Shown piece after piece: positions 32,655-41,185 of a stretch of DNA of 43,452 bases. A program made the position numbers and the translations under genes. This DNA is from Ramlibacter sp. (GTDB taxonomy: Bacteria; Pseudomonadota; Gammaproteobacteria; Burkholderiales; Burkholderiaceae_C). Under the pieces are notes generated by a model. That model had not been told where the DNA came from. It did no database searches and saw only the letters and a list, made by a program, of their open reading frames with translations. Positions within the stretch are counted from its first letter, which is position 1. The number at the start of each line of letters is the position of its first letter. The stretch covers positions 1-43,452 of the forward strand of contig NZ_JACCWG010000109.1 in the NCBI RefSeq assembly GCF_013697775.1. Direction: 5' to 3'.

Positions 32655-33308
32655 ATGACCGCCATCCAAGACCTGTTCGCCCACAACCGTGCCTGGGCCG
32701 CGGAGATGGAGCGCACGCGTCCGGGCTTCTTCTCGGGGCTCACGCAGCAGCAGCGCCCGAAATTCATGTGGATCGGCTGCTCCGACAGCCGTGTGCCGGC
32801 CAACCAGATCACCGGGTTGGAGCCGGGCGAGGTGTTCGTGCACCGCAACGTCGCCAACATCGTCGTGCACTCCGACCTGAACGCGCTGTCGGCGATCCAG
32901 TTCGCGGTGGAGATGCTCAAGGTCGAACACATCATGGTGGTGGGCCACTACGGCTGCGGCGGCGTGCAGGCGGCGCTGCACGGCACGCGCATCGGTCTGG
33001 CGGACAACTGGATCCGCCACATCCAGGACGTGCGCGACCGGCATCGCGGCATTCTGGAGAAGGTGGGCGACGCGCACCGGCTGGACGCGCTGGTGGAACT
33101 CAACGTGATCGAGCAGGTGGTCAATGTCTGCGTCAGCACGGTGATGACCGACGCCTGGGCCAAGGGGCAGAAAGTCAGCGTGCACGGCTGGGCCTTCGGC
33201 GTGCACGACGGCCTGCTGCAGGACCTGCGCATGACCGTCTCCGGCCACGACGCGATCGAGCCGGCGTACCACGCGGCGATCGACACCGTGACGGCCAAGC
33301 GCCGGTAG
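32655..33308 (+). CDS. can: Beta-class carbonic anhydrase
   Basis: Cytosolic zinc enzyme that interconverts CO2 and bicarbonate. The zinc ligands are Cys42 and Asp44 in IGCSDSRVP, His98 and Cys101 in VGHYGCGG, with Arg46 completing the Asp-Arg dyad. Length (217) is standard. It starts only two bases after the dehydrogenase stop, so it is in the same operon. A bicarbonate supply makes sense because the next leucine step, methylcrotonyl-CoA carboxylase, uses bicarbonate; that enzyme is not in the window. The start at 32655 is preferred to the track's earlier in-frame codon inside the dehydrogenase gene. Confidence 0.94.
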   Translation: MTAIQDLFAHNRAWAAEMERTRPGFFSGLTQQQRPKFMWIGCSDSRVPANQITGLEPGEVFVHRNVANIVVHSDLNALSAIQFAVEMLKVEHIMVVGHYGCGGVQAALHGTRIGLADNWIRHIQDVRDRHRGILEKVGDAHRLDALVELNVIEQVVNVCVSTVMTDAWAKGQKVSVHGWAFGVHDGLLQDLRMTVSGHDAIEPAYHAAIDTVTAKRR

Positions 33309-33325
33309 CAGCGGAGGCGGCAGCG

Positions 33326-35179
33326 ATGTTCCCCCAGCGCCTGGACTCGCCGCAAGCCTACGACATCGCGCGGGCCATGCGCGACGGCTTCGACCGGCAC
33401 TACGAGCTGTTCCGCACCGAGTCCGCGCGCGCCAAGCAGCGCTTCGAAACCGCCGACTGGCACGGCCAGCAGCGCGCGCAGCGCGGGCGCATCGAGTTCT
33501 ACGACCTGCGCGTGCGGGAAGCCGTGACGCGGCTGGAAAACGAATTCAAGGCCGGCGCGCTGCCGATGGAGGTGTGGCAGCAGGTCAAGCTGCACTACAT
33601 CGGCCTCCTGATCGACCACCACCAGCCGGAACTGGCGGAGACCTTTTTCAACTCGGTCACCACCAAGATCCTGCACCGCACGTACTTCCACAACGACTTC
33701 ATCTTCGTGCGGCCGGCGGTCAGCACCGAGTACATCGAAAACGACGAGCCGGCCGCCACGCCGACCTACCGCTCCTACTACCCCACGCGCGAGACGCTGC
33801 AGGAAACGCTGGTGCGCATCGTCGACAACTACCGCCTGCAGCGGGAGTTCGACGACCTGCAGCGCGACGCCGGCTTCGTGCTGGAAGCGATGAGCGCGCG
33901 GCTGCACCAGGTGAAGCTGCGCGCCAACTTCCAGATCCAGGTGCTGTCGTCCCTGTTCTTCCGCAACAAGGGCGCCTACGTGGTGGGCAAGATCATCAAC
34001 GGCTTCAACGAGCTGCCGTTCGCGCTGCCGATCCTGCACAACCGGGCGGGAAAATTGGTGATCGACGCCTGCCTGTTCGGCGAGGACGACCTGCAGATGC
34101 TGTTCAGCTTCGCGCGGGCCTACTTCATGGTGGACATGGGCGTGCCGGCGGCCAGCGTGCAGTTCCTGCGCTCTCTCATGCCGCGCAAGCCGCGCGCCGA
34201 AATCTACAACGCGCTGGGCCTGGCCAAGCAGGGCAAGACGCTGTTCTACCGCGACTTCCTCTACCACCTGAAGCATTCCAGCGACAAGTTCCGCATCGCG
34301 CCCGGCATCAAGGGCATGGTGATGCTGGTGTTCGACCTGCCGTCGTTCCCGTTCGTCTTCAAGGTCATCAAGGACTTCTACCCGCCGCCCAAGGACACTT
34401 CGCGCGAGCAGATCCAGGGCAAGTACCTGCTGGTCAAGCAGCACGACCGTGTCGGCCGCTTGGCCGACACGCTGGAGTACAGCGAGGTGGCGTTCGCGCG
34501 CGAGCGCTTCGAGGACGACCTGATCGACGAGATCCGCAAGTTCGCGCCCAGCCAGCTGGAAATCTCCGACCGCGACGGCGACGGCCACGACGAGGTGGTC
34601 ATCAAGCACCTCTACATCGAGCGGCGCATGATCCCGCTGAACATCTACCTGCAGGAAGCGTTCGACGCCAGCAAGAGCGCCGACCCGGCGGTGGCAGCCG
34701 CCGCGCAGGAGCAGATCGCGCACGCGGTGGTCGACTACGGCAACGCCATCAAGGACCTGGTGTCGGCCAACATCTTCCCGGGCGACATGCTGTGGAAGAA
34801 CTTCGGCGTCACGCGCAACGGCAAGGTCGTGTTCTACGACTACGACGAGATCGAATACATCACCGACTGCAACTTCCGCAAGGTGCCCGAGCCGCGCAAC
34901 GAAGAGGAAGAAATGTCGGGCGAGATCTGGTATTCGGTCGGCCCGCACGACGTGTTCCCCGAAACCTTCGCGCCGTTCCTGCTCGGCAACGCGGCGGTGC
35001 GCGAGGTGTTCATGAAGCACCATGCCGACCTGCTGGACCCGGCGTTCTGGCAGGCCCACAAGGAGCGTATCGCCGCCGGCCACGTGCACGACGTCTTTCC
35101 CTACGAGCGCGACAAGCGCTTCGCGCGCAGGCAGGCGGGCGCGGCCCTTGCTGCCGGGCCGGTGGAGGCCGATGCGTGA
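33326..35179 (+). CDS. aceK: Isocitrate dehydrogenase kinase/phosphatase
   Basis: Bifunctional enzyme that phosphorylates and dephosphorylates isocitrate dehydrogenase, switching carbon between the TCA cycle and the glyoxylate bypass. The 617-residue protein has the regulatory N-domain ([40 protein letters not shown]) and the kinase-like domain. ATP-binding elements are [40 protein letters not shown] and the catalytic [25 protein letters not shown] lies before the ATG at 33326. Its place inside a LiuR cluster fits the fact that leucine yields only acetyl-CoA and acetoacetate, for which the bypass is needed. The stop overlaps the next start (GTGA). Confidence 0.96.
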   Translation: MFPQRLDSPQAYDIARAMRDGFDRHYELFRTESARAKQRFETADWHGQQRAQRGRIEFYDLRVREAVTRLENEFKAGALPMEVWQQVKLHYIGLLIDHHQPELAETFFNSVTTKILHRTYFHNDFIFVRPAVSTEYIENDEPAATPTYRSYYPTRETLQETLVRIVDNYRLQREFDDLQRDAGFVLEAMSARLHQVKLRANFQIQVLSSLFFRNKGAYVVGKIINGFNELPFALPILHNRAGKLVIDACLFGEDDLQMLFSFARAYFMVDMGVPAASVQFLRSLMPRKPRAEIYNALGLAKQGKTLFYRDFLYHLKHSSDKFRIAPGIKGMVMLVFDLPSFPFVFKVIKDFYPPPKDTSREQIQGKYLLVKQHDRVGRLADTLEYSEVAFARERFEDDLIDEIRKFAPSQLEISDRDGDGHDEVVIKHLYIERRMIPLNIYLQEAFDASKSADPAVAAAAQEQIAHAVVDYGNAIKDLVSANIFPGDMLWKNFGVTRNGKVVFYDYDEIEYITDCNFRKVPEPRNEEEEMSGEIWYSVGPHDVFPETFAPFLLGNAAVREVFMKHHADLLDPAFWQAHKERIAAGHVHDVFPYERDKRFARRQAGAALAAGPVEADA

Positions 35180-35676
35180 ACGCGGCCATGCGCGACGCCT
35201 GGGAGCTGGCGAGCTTCATCGTCACGGCGCTGGGCCTGCCGGTCGCCATCCTGTTCTTCGCCTGGGAGCAGCGCAAGGAGCGCGACAACGAGGAAGAAGA
35301 GGCGTACCAGCTGCTGAGCAACGCCTACAACGAATTCCTCAAGGTCGTGCTGGCGCATCCCGATTTGCAGCTGCGAACCAACGACCCGCTGGCCGATCCA
35401 ACCGCGGAGCAGCGCGAGCGGATGCTGGTGATTTTCGATATGCTGATCTCGTTGTTCGAGCGCGCCTACCTCGTGGCCTACAAGTCCCGCATGAGCGAGA
35501 CCGAGGCGCGGCGCTGGAACAGCTGGGACGACTACATGCGCGAGTGGTGCCACCGCGAGGACTTCCGCAACGCGCTGCCCCTGCTGCTGCGCGGCGAGGA
35601 CGCGGAATTCCAGGATTACATCCGCCGTGTTGCCGAAGAGGAACACGGCCCCATGATTCTTCATCACACCAGCTGA
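35176..35676 (+). CDS. Small membrane-anchored protein of unknown function coupled to aceK
   Basis: A 166-residue protein. Residues about 9-27 ([20 protein letters not shown]) form one membrane segment, followed by a charged helical cytosolic part ([20 protein letters not shown], then [20 protein letters not shown], then [20 protein letters not shown]). No named domain is recognised. It starts with a GTG that overlaps the aceK stop by four bases; an ATG at 35188 is the alternative. Similar one-helix proteins occur widely in bacteria as uncharacterised membrane proteins. It sits 16 bases before the thiolase. Confidence 0.75.
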   Translation: MNAAMRDAWELASFIVTALGLPVAILFFAWEQRKERDNEEEEAYQLLSNAYNEFLKVVLAHPDLQLRTNDPLADPTAEQRERMLVIFDMLISLFERAYLVAYKSRMSETEARRWNSWDDYMREWCHREDFRNALPLLLRGEDAEFQDYIRRVAEEEHGPMILHHTS

Positions 35677-35692
35677 CCAAAAGGAGCTTTCC

Positions 35693-36880
35693 ATGTCCGA
35701 ATCCATCGTCATCGTCGGTGCCGCCCGCACCCCCATGGGCAACTTCCAGGGCGACTTCGCCTCGCTGTCCGCGTCCGACCTGGGCGCAGCCGCGATCAAG
35801 GCCGCCGTGGAGCGCGCCGGCATTCCCAACGACGCCGTCGGCGAAGTGCTGATGGGCAACTGCCTGATGGCCGGCCAGGGCCAGGCGCCGGCCCGCCAGG
35901 CCGCGCACAAGGCCGGGCTGCCGCGCAGCACCGGCGCCATCACGCTGTCCAAGATGTGCGCCTCCGGCATGCAGGCCGTGATGTTCGCCAACGACATGCT
36001 GTTGGCCGGCACGCACGAGATCCTGGTGGCCGGCGGCATGGAAAGCATGACCAATGCGCCCTATCTCCTGCTCAAGGGCCGCGGCGGCTACCGCATGGGC
36101 CATGACCGCATCTTCGACCACATGACGCTCGACGGCCTGGAAGACGCCTACGAACCCGGCCGCGCCATGGGCACCTTCGGCGAGGACTGCGCGGCCAAGT
36201 ACGGCTTCACGCGCGAGCAGCAGGACGCCTTCGCCCGCGACTCGGTGCTGCGCGCGCAGCGCTCGGCCGTGGCCGGCGGCGCCTTCGCCGCCGAAGTGGT
36301 GCCGGTTGCCGTGAAGGACCGTGCCGGCGAGCGCGTGATCTCCCTCGACGAAGGCCCGGGCAAGGTCAAGGTCGACAAGATCCCGCTGCTCAAGCCCGCG
36401 TTCAAGAAAGATGGCGGCACCATCACCGCGGCGTCGGCCTCGTCCATCAACGACGGCGCCGCCGCCATGGTGCTGATGACCGGCTCCACCGCCGCGCGCG
36501 TGGGCGCCAGGCCGCTGGCGCGCATCGTGTCGCACGCCGTGCATTCGCAGGAACCCAACTGGTTCACCACCGCGCCCATCGGCGCCACGCAGAAGGCGCT
36601 GCAGAAGGCCGGCTGGAAGGTCAGCGACGTCGACCTGTGGGAAATCAACGAAGCCTTCGCCGTGGTGCCGATGGCGCTGATGCACGACCTGAAGGTGTCG
36701 CCCGACATCGTCAACGTCAACGGCGGCGGCCTGGTGCTGGGCCACCCGATCGGCGCGTCCGGCGCGCGCATCCTGGTTACGCTGATCCACGCCATGCAGG
36801 CGCGCGGCGCCAAGCGCGGCCTGGCCACGCTGTGCATCGGCGGCGGCGAAGGTACGGCCATGACGGTCGAGCTGCTGTAA
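35693..36880 (+). CDS. Acetyl-CoA C-acetyltransferase (thiolase)
   Basis: A 395-residue thiolase that cleaves acetoacetyl-CoA into two acetyl-CoA, or runs in reverse. The nucleophilic Cys is in SKMCASGMQAVMFA (about 89), the His in GLVLGHPIGASGA (about 351) and the second Cys in LCIGGGEGTAMT (about 380). The signature VNVNGGGLVLGHPIGASG is complete. In a leucine cluster the natural job is the last step, after acetoacetate is activated to its CoA ester. The ribosome site AAGGAG lies before the ATG. It is followed five bases later by an SDR gene. Confidence 0.94.
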   Translation: MSESIVIVGAARTPMGNFQGDFASLSASDLGAAAIKAAVERAGIPNDAVGEVLMGNCLMAGQGQAPARQAAHKAGLPRSTGAITLSKMCASGMQAVMFANDMLLAGTHEILVAGGMESMTNAPYLLLKGRGGYRMGHDRIFDHMTLDGLEDAYEPGRAMGTFGEDCAAKYGFTREQQDAFARDSVLRAQRSAVAGGAFAAEVVPVAVKDRAGERVISLDEGPGKVKVDKIPLLKPAFKKDGGTITAASASSINDGAAAMVLMTGSTAARVGARPLARIVSHAVHSQEPNWFTTAPIGATQKALQKAGWKVSDVDLWEINEAFAVVPMALMHDLKVSPDIVNVNGGGLVLGHPIGASGARILVTLIHAMQARGAKRGLATLCIGGGEGTAMTVELL

Positions 36881-36885
36881 GCGCC

Positions 36886-37554
36886 ATGGCCACGGTCCTG
36901 GTCCTTGGCGCCTCGCGCGGCATCGGGCTGGAATTCGTGCGCCAGTACCGGGCCGACTGGGACCGCGTCATCGCCACCGCGCGCGACGACGCGGGCTGCC
37001 AGCGCATCGAGGCGCTGGGCGCGCAGGCGCTGCGGCTGGACGTCACCGACCCGGCCAGCACCAGCGGCCTGGCCTGTCAGCTCGATGGCGAGAAGATCGA
37101 CCTGGCGCTCTACGTCGCGGGCGTCTACACCACGGCCGGCGCGACCGAGCCGCCGACCCGCGAAGACTTCGACCGCGCCATGCACACCAACGTGCTGGGC
37201 GCCATGCAGGTCATTCCGCAGGTCGCGCCGCTGGTGGAGGCCACGGGCGGCAGATTCGTCTTCGTCACCAGCAAGATGGCGCACTTCGCCAGCGTGGACT
37301 CCAGCCTGGGCTGGGTCTACCGCGTGAGCAAGGCTGCGCTCAACATGGCGGTGGTGGCCGCGCAGCCTGACTATCCCAAGGCCATCATGGCCGTTATCAG
37401 CCCGGGCTGGGTGAAGACCGACATGGGCGGCCCGGGCGCCACGCTGGAAGTGGAGCGCAGCGTCGCGCTGATGCGCGAAACCGCCGCGCGCCTGAGCTTC
37501 ACGCACCAGGGCGCTTTCCTCAACTACGACGGCCGGCGCTTCAAGAGCTGGTGA
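36886..37554 (+). CDS. Short-chain dehydrogenase/reductase (SDR)
   Basis: A 222-residue classical SDR. The NAD(P)-binding loop is VLVLGASRGIGLEFVRQY (GxxxGxG variant ASRGIG), then LDVTDPAS, the stabilising AGVYTTAG, and the active site with Ser in VFVTSKMAHFASVDSSLG and YRVSK (Tyr and Lys). PGWVKTDMGGPGA closes the fold. The substrate is unknown; an alcohol or hydroxyacyl intermediate is plausible given the neighbours. It lies five bases after the thiolase and 25 before the next dehydrogenase, so it is part of the operon. Confidence 0.9.
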   Translation: MATVLVLGASRGIGLEFVRQYRADWDRVIATARDDAGCQRIEALGAQALRLDVTDPASTSGLACQLDGEKIDLALYVAGVYTTAGATEPPTREDFDRAMHTNVLGAMQVIPQVAPLVEATGGRFVFVTSKMAHFASVDSSLGWVYRVSKAALNMAVVAAQPDYPKAIMAVISPGWVKTDMGGPGATLEVERSVALMRETAARLSFTHQGAFLNYDGRRFKSW

Positions 37555-37579
37555 ACGACAACAACAACGGCGACCCTCC

Positions 37580-38707
37580 ATGCTGCTGACCCAAGACCAG
37601 GAAATGATCCGCGACGCGGTGCGCGCCTATGCGCAGGAACAGCTGTGGCCGCACGCGGCGCACTGGGACCGCGAGCACGCGTTCCCGCGCGAAGCGCACC
37701 AGGGGCTGGCGGCGCTGGGCGCCTACGGCATCTGCGTGCCCGATGAATACGGCGGCGCCGGGCTGGACTACCTTTCGCTGGCGCTGGTGCTGGAGGAAAT
37801 CGCCGCCGGCGACGGCGGCACCAGCACGGCCATCAGCGTGACCAACTGCCCGGTCAACGCGATCATGATGCGCTACGGCAGCGAGGCGCAAAAGAAGAAG
37901 TGGCTCACGCGCCTGGCCGCCGGCGAGCTGCTGGGCGTGTTCTGCCTGACCGAGCCGCACGTGGGCAGCGACGCATCCGCGCTGCGCACCACCGCGGTGA
38001 AGCAGGGCGACGCGTACGTGATCAACGGCGTCAAGCAGTTCATCACCAGCGGCAAGAACGGCCAGCTGGCGGTGGTGATTGCCGTGACGGACAAGGGCGC
38101 CGGCAAGCGCGGCATGAGCGCCTTCCTGGTGCCCACCGACGCGCCCGGCTACACCGTGGCGCGCCTGGAAGACAAAGTCGGCCAACGCTCCAGCGACACG
38201 GCGCAGATCAACTTCGAGAACTGCCGCATCCCAGCCGAGAACCGCATCGGCGAGGAAGGCGAGGGCTACCGCATCGCGCTGTCGGCGCTGGAAGGCGGGC
38301 GCATCGGCATTGCCGCGCAAAGCGTGGGCATGGCGCGCAGCGCCTTTGACGTGGCCGTGGCCTACGCCAAGGAACGCGAGAGCTTCGGCACCGCCATCAT
38401 CAACCACCAGGCCGTGGGCTTTCGCCTGGCCGAATGCGCGATGAAGATCGAGGCGGCGCGCCAGCTGATCTGGCACGCCGCCGCACTGCGCGACGCCGGC
38501 CGCCCTTGTTTGAAGGAAGCGGCCATGGCCAAGCTGTACGCGAGCGAGATGGCCGAGCAGGTCTGCAGCGCCGCCATCCAGACGCTGGGCGGCTACGGCT
38601 ACGTGAACGACTTTCCGGTGGAGCGCATCTGGCGCGACGTGCGCGTCTGCCAGATCTACGAAGGCACGTCGGACGTGCAGAAGATCATCATCCAGCGGGC
38701 GCTGTAA
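37580..38707 (+). CDS. Acyl-CoA dehydrogenase (short/branched-chain type)
   Basis: A second FAD acyl-CoA dehydrogenase in the cluster, 375 residues. Flavin and substrate motifs include CLTEPHVGSDASALRTTAVK, FITSGKNGQLAVVIAVTDKG and GGYGYVNDFPVERIWRDVRV. The catalytic Glu is at the C-terminal position (CQIYEGTSDVQKIIIQRAL, about 361), as in butyryl- and 2-methyl-branched-chain-type enzymes. It is therefore not a second isovaleryl-CoA dehydrogenase. It likely acts on isobutyryl-, 2-methylbutyryl- or short straight-chain CoA esters. Confidence 0.93.
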   Translation: MLLTQDQEMIRDAVRAYAQEQLWPHAAHWDREHAFPREAHQGLAALGAYGICVPDEYGGAGLDYLSLALVLEEIAAGDGGTSTAISVTNCPVNAIMMRYGSEAQKKKWLTRLAAGELLGVFCLTEPHVGSDASALRTTAVKQGDAYVINGVKQFITSGKNGQLAVVIAVTDKGAGKRGMSAFLVPTDAPGYTVARLEDKVGQRSSDTAQINFENCRIPAENRIGEEGEGYRIALSALEGGRIGIAAQSVGMARSAFDVAVAYAKERESFGTAIINHQAVGFRLAECAMKIEAARQLIWHAAALRDAGRPCLKEAAMAKLYASEMAEQVCSAAIQTLGGYGYVNDFPVERIWRDVRVCQIYEGTSDVQKIIIQRAL

Positions 38708-38734
38708 GCGCGCAGCACCCAGGAGGACACACGC

Positions 38735-39154
38735 ATGCCCATCACCAAAGGATTCCGCGCACTGGTCGACGCCGCCATGGCGCAGGTGAAGACGTACACG
38801 GTCCAGGACGTGCGTACGCGCCTGGGCAGCGACCCGCGGCTGCAGGTCGTGGACATCCGCGACGTGCGCGAGCTGCAGGCCGAAGGCACGGTGGCCGGCA
38901 GCTACCACGCGCCGCGCGGCATGCTGGAGTTCTGGGTCGATCCCACGTCGCCGTACTTCAAAAGCGTGTTCGCCGACGAAGGCAAGGAGTTCGTGCTGTT
39001 CTGCGGCGCCGGCTGGCGCAGCGCGCTGGCCGCCAAGAGTTTGCAGGACATGGGCATGACGAACGTGGCGCACATCGAAGGCGGCTACACCGAATGGGCC
39101 AAGCAAGGCGCGCCGACCGAGACGCTGGAAGAGCGCAAGGCGCGCAAGGGCTGA
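38735..39154 (+). CDS. Single-domain rhodanese-like protein
   Basis: A 139-residue rhodanese domain, sulfur-transfer type. The active-site loop is LFCGAGWRSALAAKSL with Cys near residue 90, and the structural motifs are VVDIRDVRELQAEGTVAGSY and IEGGYTEWAKQGAP. The six-residue loop size fits sulfur transferases. The substrate is unknown. It has AGGAGG before the ATG and its stop overlaps the YchJ-like gene start by ATG/TGA. Confidence 0.9.
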   Translation: MPITKGFRALVDAAMAQVKTYTVQDVRTRLGSDPRLQVVDIRDVRELQAEGTVAGSYHAPRGMLEFWVDPTSPYFKSVFADEGKEFVLFCGAGWRSALAAKSLQDMGMTNVAHIEGGYTEWAKQGAPTETLEERKARKG

Positions 39155-39567
39155 TGGCGGCACCGGCTGCCGGCGCGCCGTGCCCCTGCGCACGCGCCGA
39201 CCTCAAGAAACGTCCCCTGGCGTTCGTGCACTGCTGCGGCCGCTATCTCGGCCACTTCGACACCACGCCGGCGCCGGACGCCGAGTCGCTCATGCGCTCG
39301 CGCTACTGCGCGTACGTGCTGCAGGACGCGCGGTATCTGGTGGCGACCTGGCACGCCGGCACGCGGCCGGCCGAGGCCGAGACCGACCCCGGCATCAAGT
39401 GGCTGGGACTGGCCGTGCATGCGCACCGGCAGAGCGACGCCACGCATGCAGAAGTCGAGTTCGTCGCCCGCTACCGCATGGCCGGCCGCGCCGCGCGCAT
39501 CCACGAGCGCAGCCGCTTCATGCGGGAGGACGGCCGCTGGTTCTACGTGGACGGCGATGTATGCTGA
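39154..39567 (+). CDS. YchJ-family (UPF0225) protein
   Basis: A 137-residue protein with the N-terminal SEC-C-like zinc motif CPCARADLKKRPLAFVHCCG and the YchJ core AESLMRSRYCAYVLQDARYL, TWHAGTRP, WLGLAV and EVEFVARYR, then HERSRFMREDGRWFYVDGDV. The family has a nuclear-transport-factor-2-like fold and no firm function. Related proteins often have a second C-terminal zinc motif; this one ends at DGDVC and lacks it. It is coupled to the rhodanese gene by a start/stop overlap. Confidence 0.88.
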   Translation: MAAPAAGAPCPCARADLKKRPLAFVHCCGRYLGHFDTTPAPDAESLMRSRYCAYVLQDARYLVATWHAGTRPAEAETDPGIKWLGLAVHAHRQSDATHAEVEFVARYRMAGRAARIHERSRFMREDGRWFYVDGDVC

Positions 39568-39574
39568 ACGCATG
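39560..39574 (+). promoter_or_regulatory. Candidate leaderless promoter of the HAD gene
   Basis: TATGCT (39560-39565) lies six bases before the ATG at 39572, with no clear ribosome site between them. This is the same spacing as upstream of the GNAT and metallopeptidase genes. It lies inside the end of the YchJ gene, so it may be chance. Confidence 0.25.
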
Positions 39575-40249
39575 AACGACAAGAGTTTCGAAGCCGTCCT
39601 GTTCGACTGCGACGGCGTGCTGGTGGACAGCGAGCGCATCACCAACGGCGTGCTGCGCGAGATGCTGGGCGAGCTGGGCTGGCAGCTGAGCGTGGAAGAG
39701 TGCATGCGCATCTTCGTCGGCAAGGCGGTGAAGGACGAGCGTGCGCTGATCGAGCGGCACACAGGCAAGCCCTTCAGCGAGGACTGGCTGGCCGAGTTCC
39801 GCGAGCGCCGCAACCGCGGCCTGATGGAACGCGTGCAGCCGATTCGCAACGCGCTGCAGGCGGTCGAGCAATTGCACGCACGCCACCAGGGCCGCGTTGC
39901 CGTCGCCTCCGGCGCCGACCTTCCCAAGGTGGAACTGCAGCTGCGCAAGACCGGCCTGATGCGCTTCTTCGAGGGCCGCGTCTTCAGCGGCCACGACCTG
40001 CCGCGCTCCAAGCCTGCCCCCGACGTGTACCTGGCGGCGGCGGCCGCACTCGGCGCCGACCCCGCGCGCTGCATGGTGGTGGAGGACACGGTCACCGGCG
40101 TCACGGCCGGCGTGGCGGCCGGCGCCACCGTGTTCGGCTACAGCCCGCCCGAGGCCGGCCACGACGCGCCGGATGCGCTGCGACGCGCCGGCGCGTCGGT
40201 GATCTTCAGCGACATGGCCGATTTGCCGGCACTGTCACTGCGCTGCTGA
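39572..40249 (+). CDS. HAD-superfamily phosphatase (phosphoglycolate phosphatase/beta-phosphoglucomutase-like)
   Basis: A 225-residue HAD hydrolase with a helical cap. Motif I is AVLFDCDGVLVDSERITNGV, motif II is VAVASGADLPKVELQLRKTG, and motifs III and IV are SKPAPDVYLAAAAALGADP and CMVVEDTVTGVTAGVAAGA. It removes phosphate from a small sugar or acid phosphate; the substrate cannot be named. It is the last plus-strand gene before a convergent operon; 40 bases separate its stop from the YbaK stop, and no clear terminator is visible in that gap. The track's start at 39419 lies inside the YchJ gene in another frame. Confidence 0.9.
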   Translation: MNDKSFEAVLFDCDGVLVDSERITNGVLREMLGELGWQLSVEECMRIFVGKAVKDERALIERHTGKPFSEDWLAEFRERRNRGLMERVQPIRNALQAVEQLHARHQGRVAVASGADLPKVELQLRKTGLMRFFEGRVFSGHDLPRSKPAPDVYLAAAAALGADPARCMVVEDTVTGVTAGVAAGATVFGYSPPEAGHDAPDALRRAGASVIFSDMADLPALSLRC

Positions 40250-40289
40250 TCGCGACACATCACTGCTGCGGCAACGGCCGCATGCCGAG

Positions 40290-40802
40290 TCAAGCAGCAG
40301 CGGCGATGCGCTCCATGCGCGGCTTGGCGATCGTCAGGTAGTCCGCCGTCTTCAATGCGATCGAGCGGTCCAGCCGCGCGGCGTTGAAGTACAGCGTGGG
40401 CCGCTCGGCCAGCGCCGGGTCGGCGACCAGCTCCAGGTCGTCGTCGAACGTGAACGGCAGGATGGTGCCGGCCACGCTCTGCGCCAGGCGCTCGGCCACG
40501 GCCGGATCAGTGAAGCGCGCGAAGGTGCCGCCCTTCAGCCGCTGGATGGCGGCGATGTCCACCTTGCGGTCGCCTGGCACGACGGCCAGTACGAAGCGCG
40601 TGCTCTTCTTGCCGATCTTCACCATCACCACCATGCACTTGGCCGCATCGGCCACGGCGTGGCCGCGCATCGCGCTCACGAGGTCGGTGCGGCCTTCGGG
40701 CGCATGGTCGATCAGCGAATACGCCGCGCCGTGCGCGTCCAGCAGCGCGACCAGGCGCGCGTAGGCGTCGATGGCCGGAACGGCAGCTTGCGGCTCACTC
40801 AT
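40290..40802 (-). CDS. YbaK/ProX-type aminoacyl-tRNA deacylase-like protein
   Basis: A 170-residue YbaK-fold protein. Relatives hydrolyse mischarged aminoacyl-tRNAs (Cys-tRNA-Pro, Ala-tRNA-Pro and others). Family signatures are the Lys in AVADAAKCMVVMVK, the region FVLAVVPGDRKVDIAAIQRL, and VAGTILPFTFDDDLELVADP. The exact tRNA target cannot be told. Its start overlaps the cupin stop by eight bases, so it is the last gene of the operon. Its place behind four catabolic-looking genes is unexpected. Confidence 0.88.
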   Translation of the reverse strand: MSEPQAAVPAIDAYARLVALLDAHGAAYSLIDHAPEGRTDLVSAMRGHAVADAAKCMVVMVKIGKKSTRFVLAVVPGDRKVDIAAIQRLKGGTFARFTDPAVAERLAQSVAGTILPFTFDDDLELVADPALAERPTLYFNAARLDRSIALKTADYLTIAKPRMERIAAAA

Positions 40803-41175
40803 CGCCCACCGCGGTGACGCCGCGCCCTTCGATCATCAGCATGGCCGTGGGCTCGGGCGCGCGCGTGCGGTGCAGCACGCCCTTGGGCACGGTGTAGCCC
40901 TGGTTGGGTTTGAGTTCCACCGTGGCGCCTTCGATGTCGACGAACAGCGTGCCGCGCACCACGTAGAAGAACTCGTCTTCCTTCTCGTGCTTGTGCCAGT
41001 GGAATTCGCCGTGCACCACGCCCAGCCGCACCACGCAGTCGTTGACTTCGCACAGCGTGCGGTTGGACCAGCCGGGCGGCGCGTTGTCCACCAGGTGATC
41101 GACGTCGATGTGCTTGAGAAAACCGAACTGCACGTCGCTGGTGATGTCGTAGGGGGAAGGTGCGTCTTGCTTCAT
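40795..41175 (-). CDS. Cupin-domain protein
   Basis: A 126-residue single cupin. Metal-binding motif 1 reads GEFHWHKHEKEDEFFYVVRG (two or three His and a Glu) and motif 2 GYTVPKGVLHRTRAP. The small barrel probably binds Fe, Mn or Zn. Such proteins may be enzymes (dioxygenase, isomerase) or binding proteins. It starts ten bases after the cyclase stop and overlaps the YbaK gene, so it shares their transcript. No specific reaction is proposed. Confidence 0.88.
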   Translation of the reverse strand: MKQDAPSPYDITSDVQFGFLKHIDVDHLVDNAPPGWSNRTLCEVNDCVVRLGVVHGEFHWHKHEKEDEFFYVVRGTLFVDIEGATVELKPNQGYTVPKGVLHRTRAPEPTAMLMIEGRGVTAVGDE

Positions 41176-41185
41176 GGTGGATGCT

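Noticed and set aside
32948-35089. 713-residue minus-strand ORF
   Set aside because: Antisense to carbonic anhydrase and aceK; low-complexity His/Val/Asp composition typical of GC-rich shadow frames.
40250-40289. Bidirectional terminator between the HAD and YbaK genes
   Set aside because: Some self-complementary GC bases are present, but no stable stem followed by a T-run on either strand.
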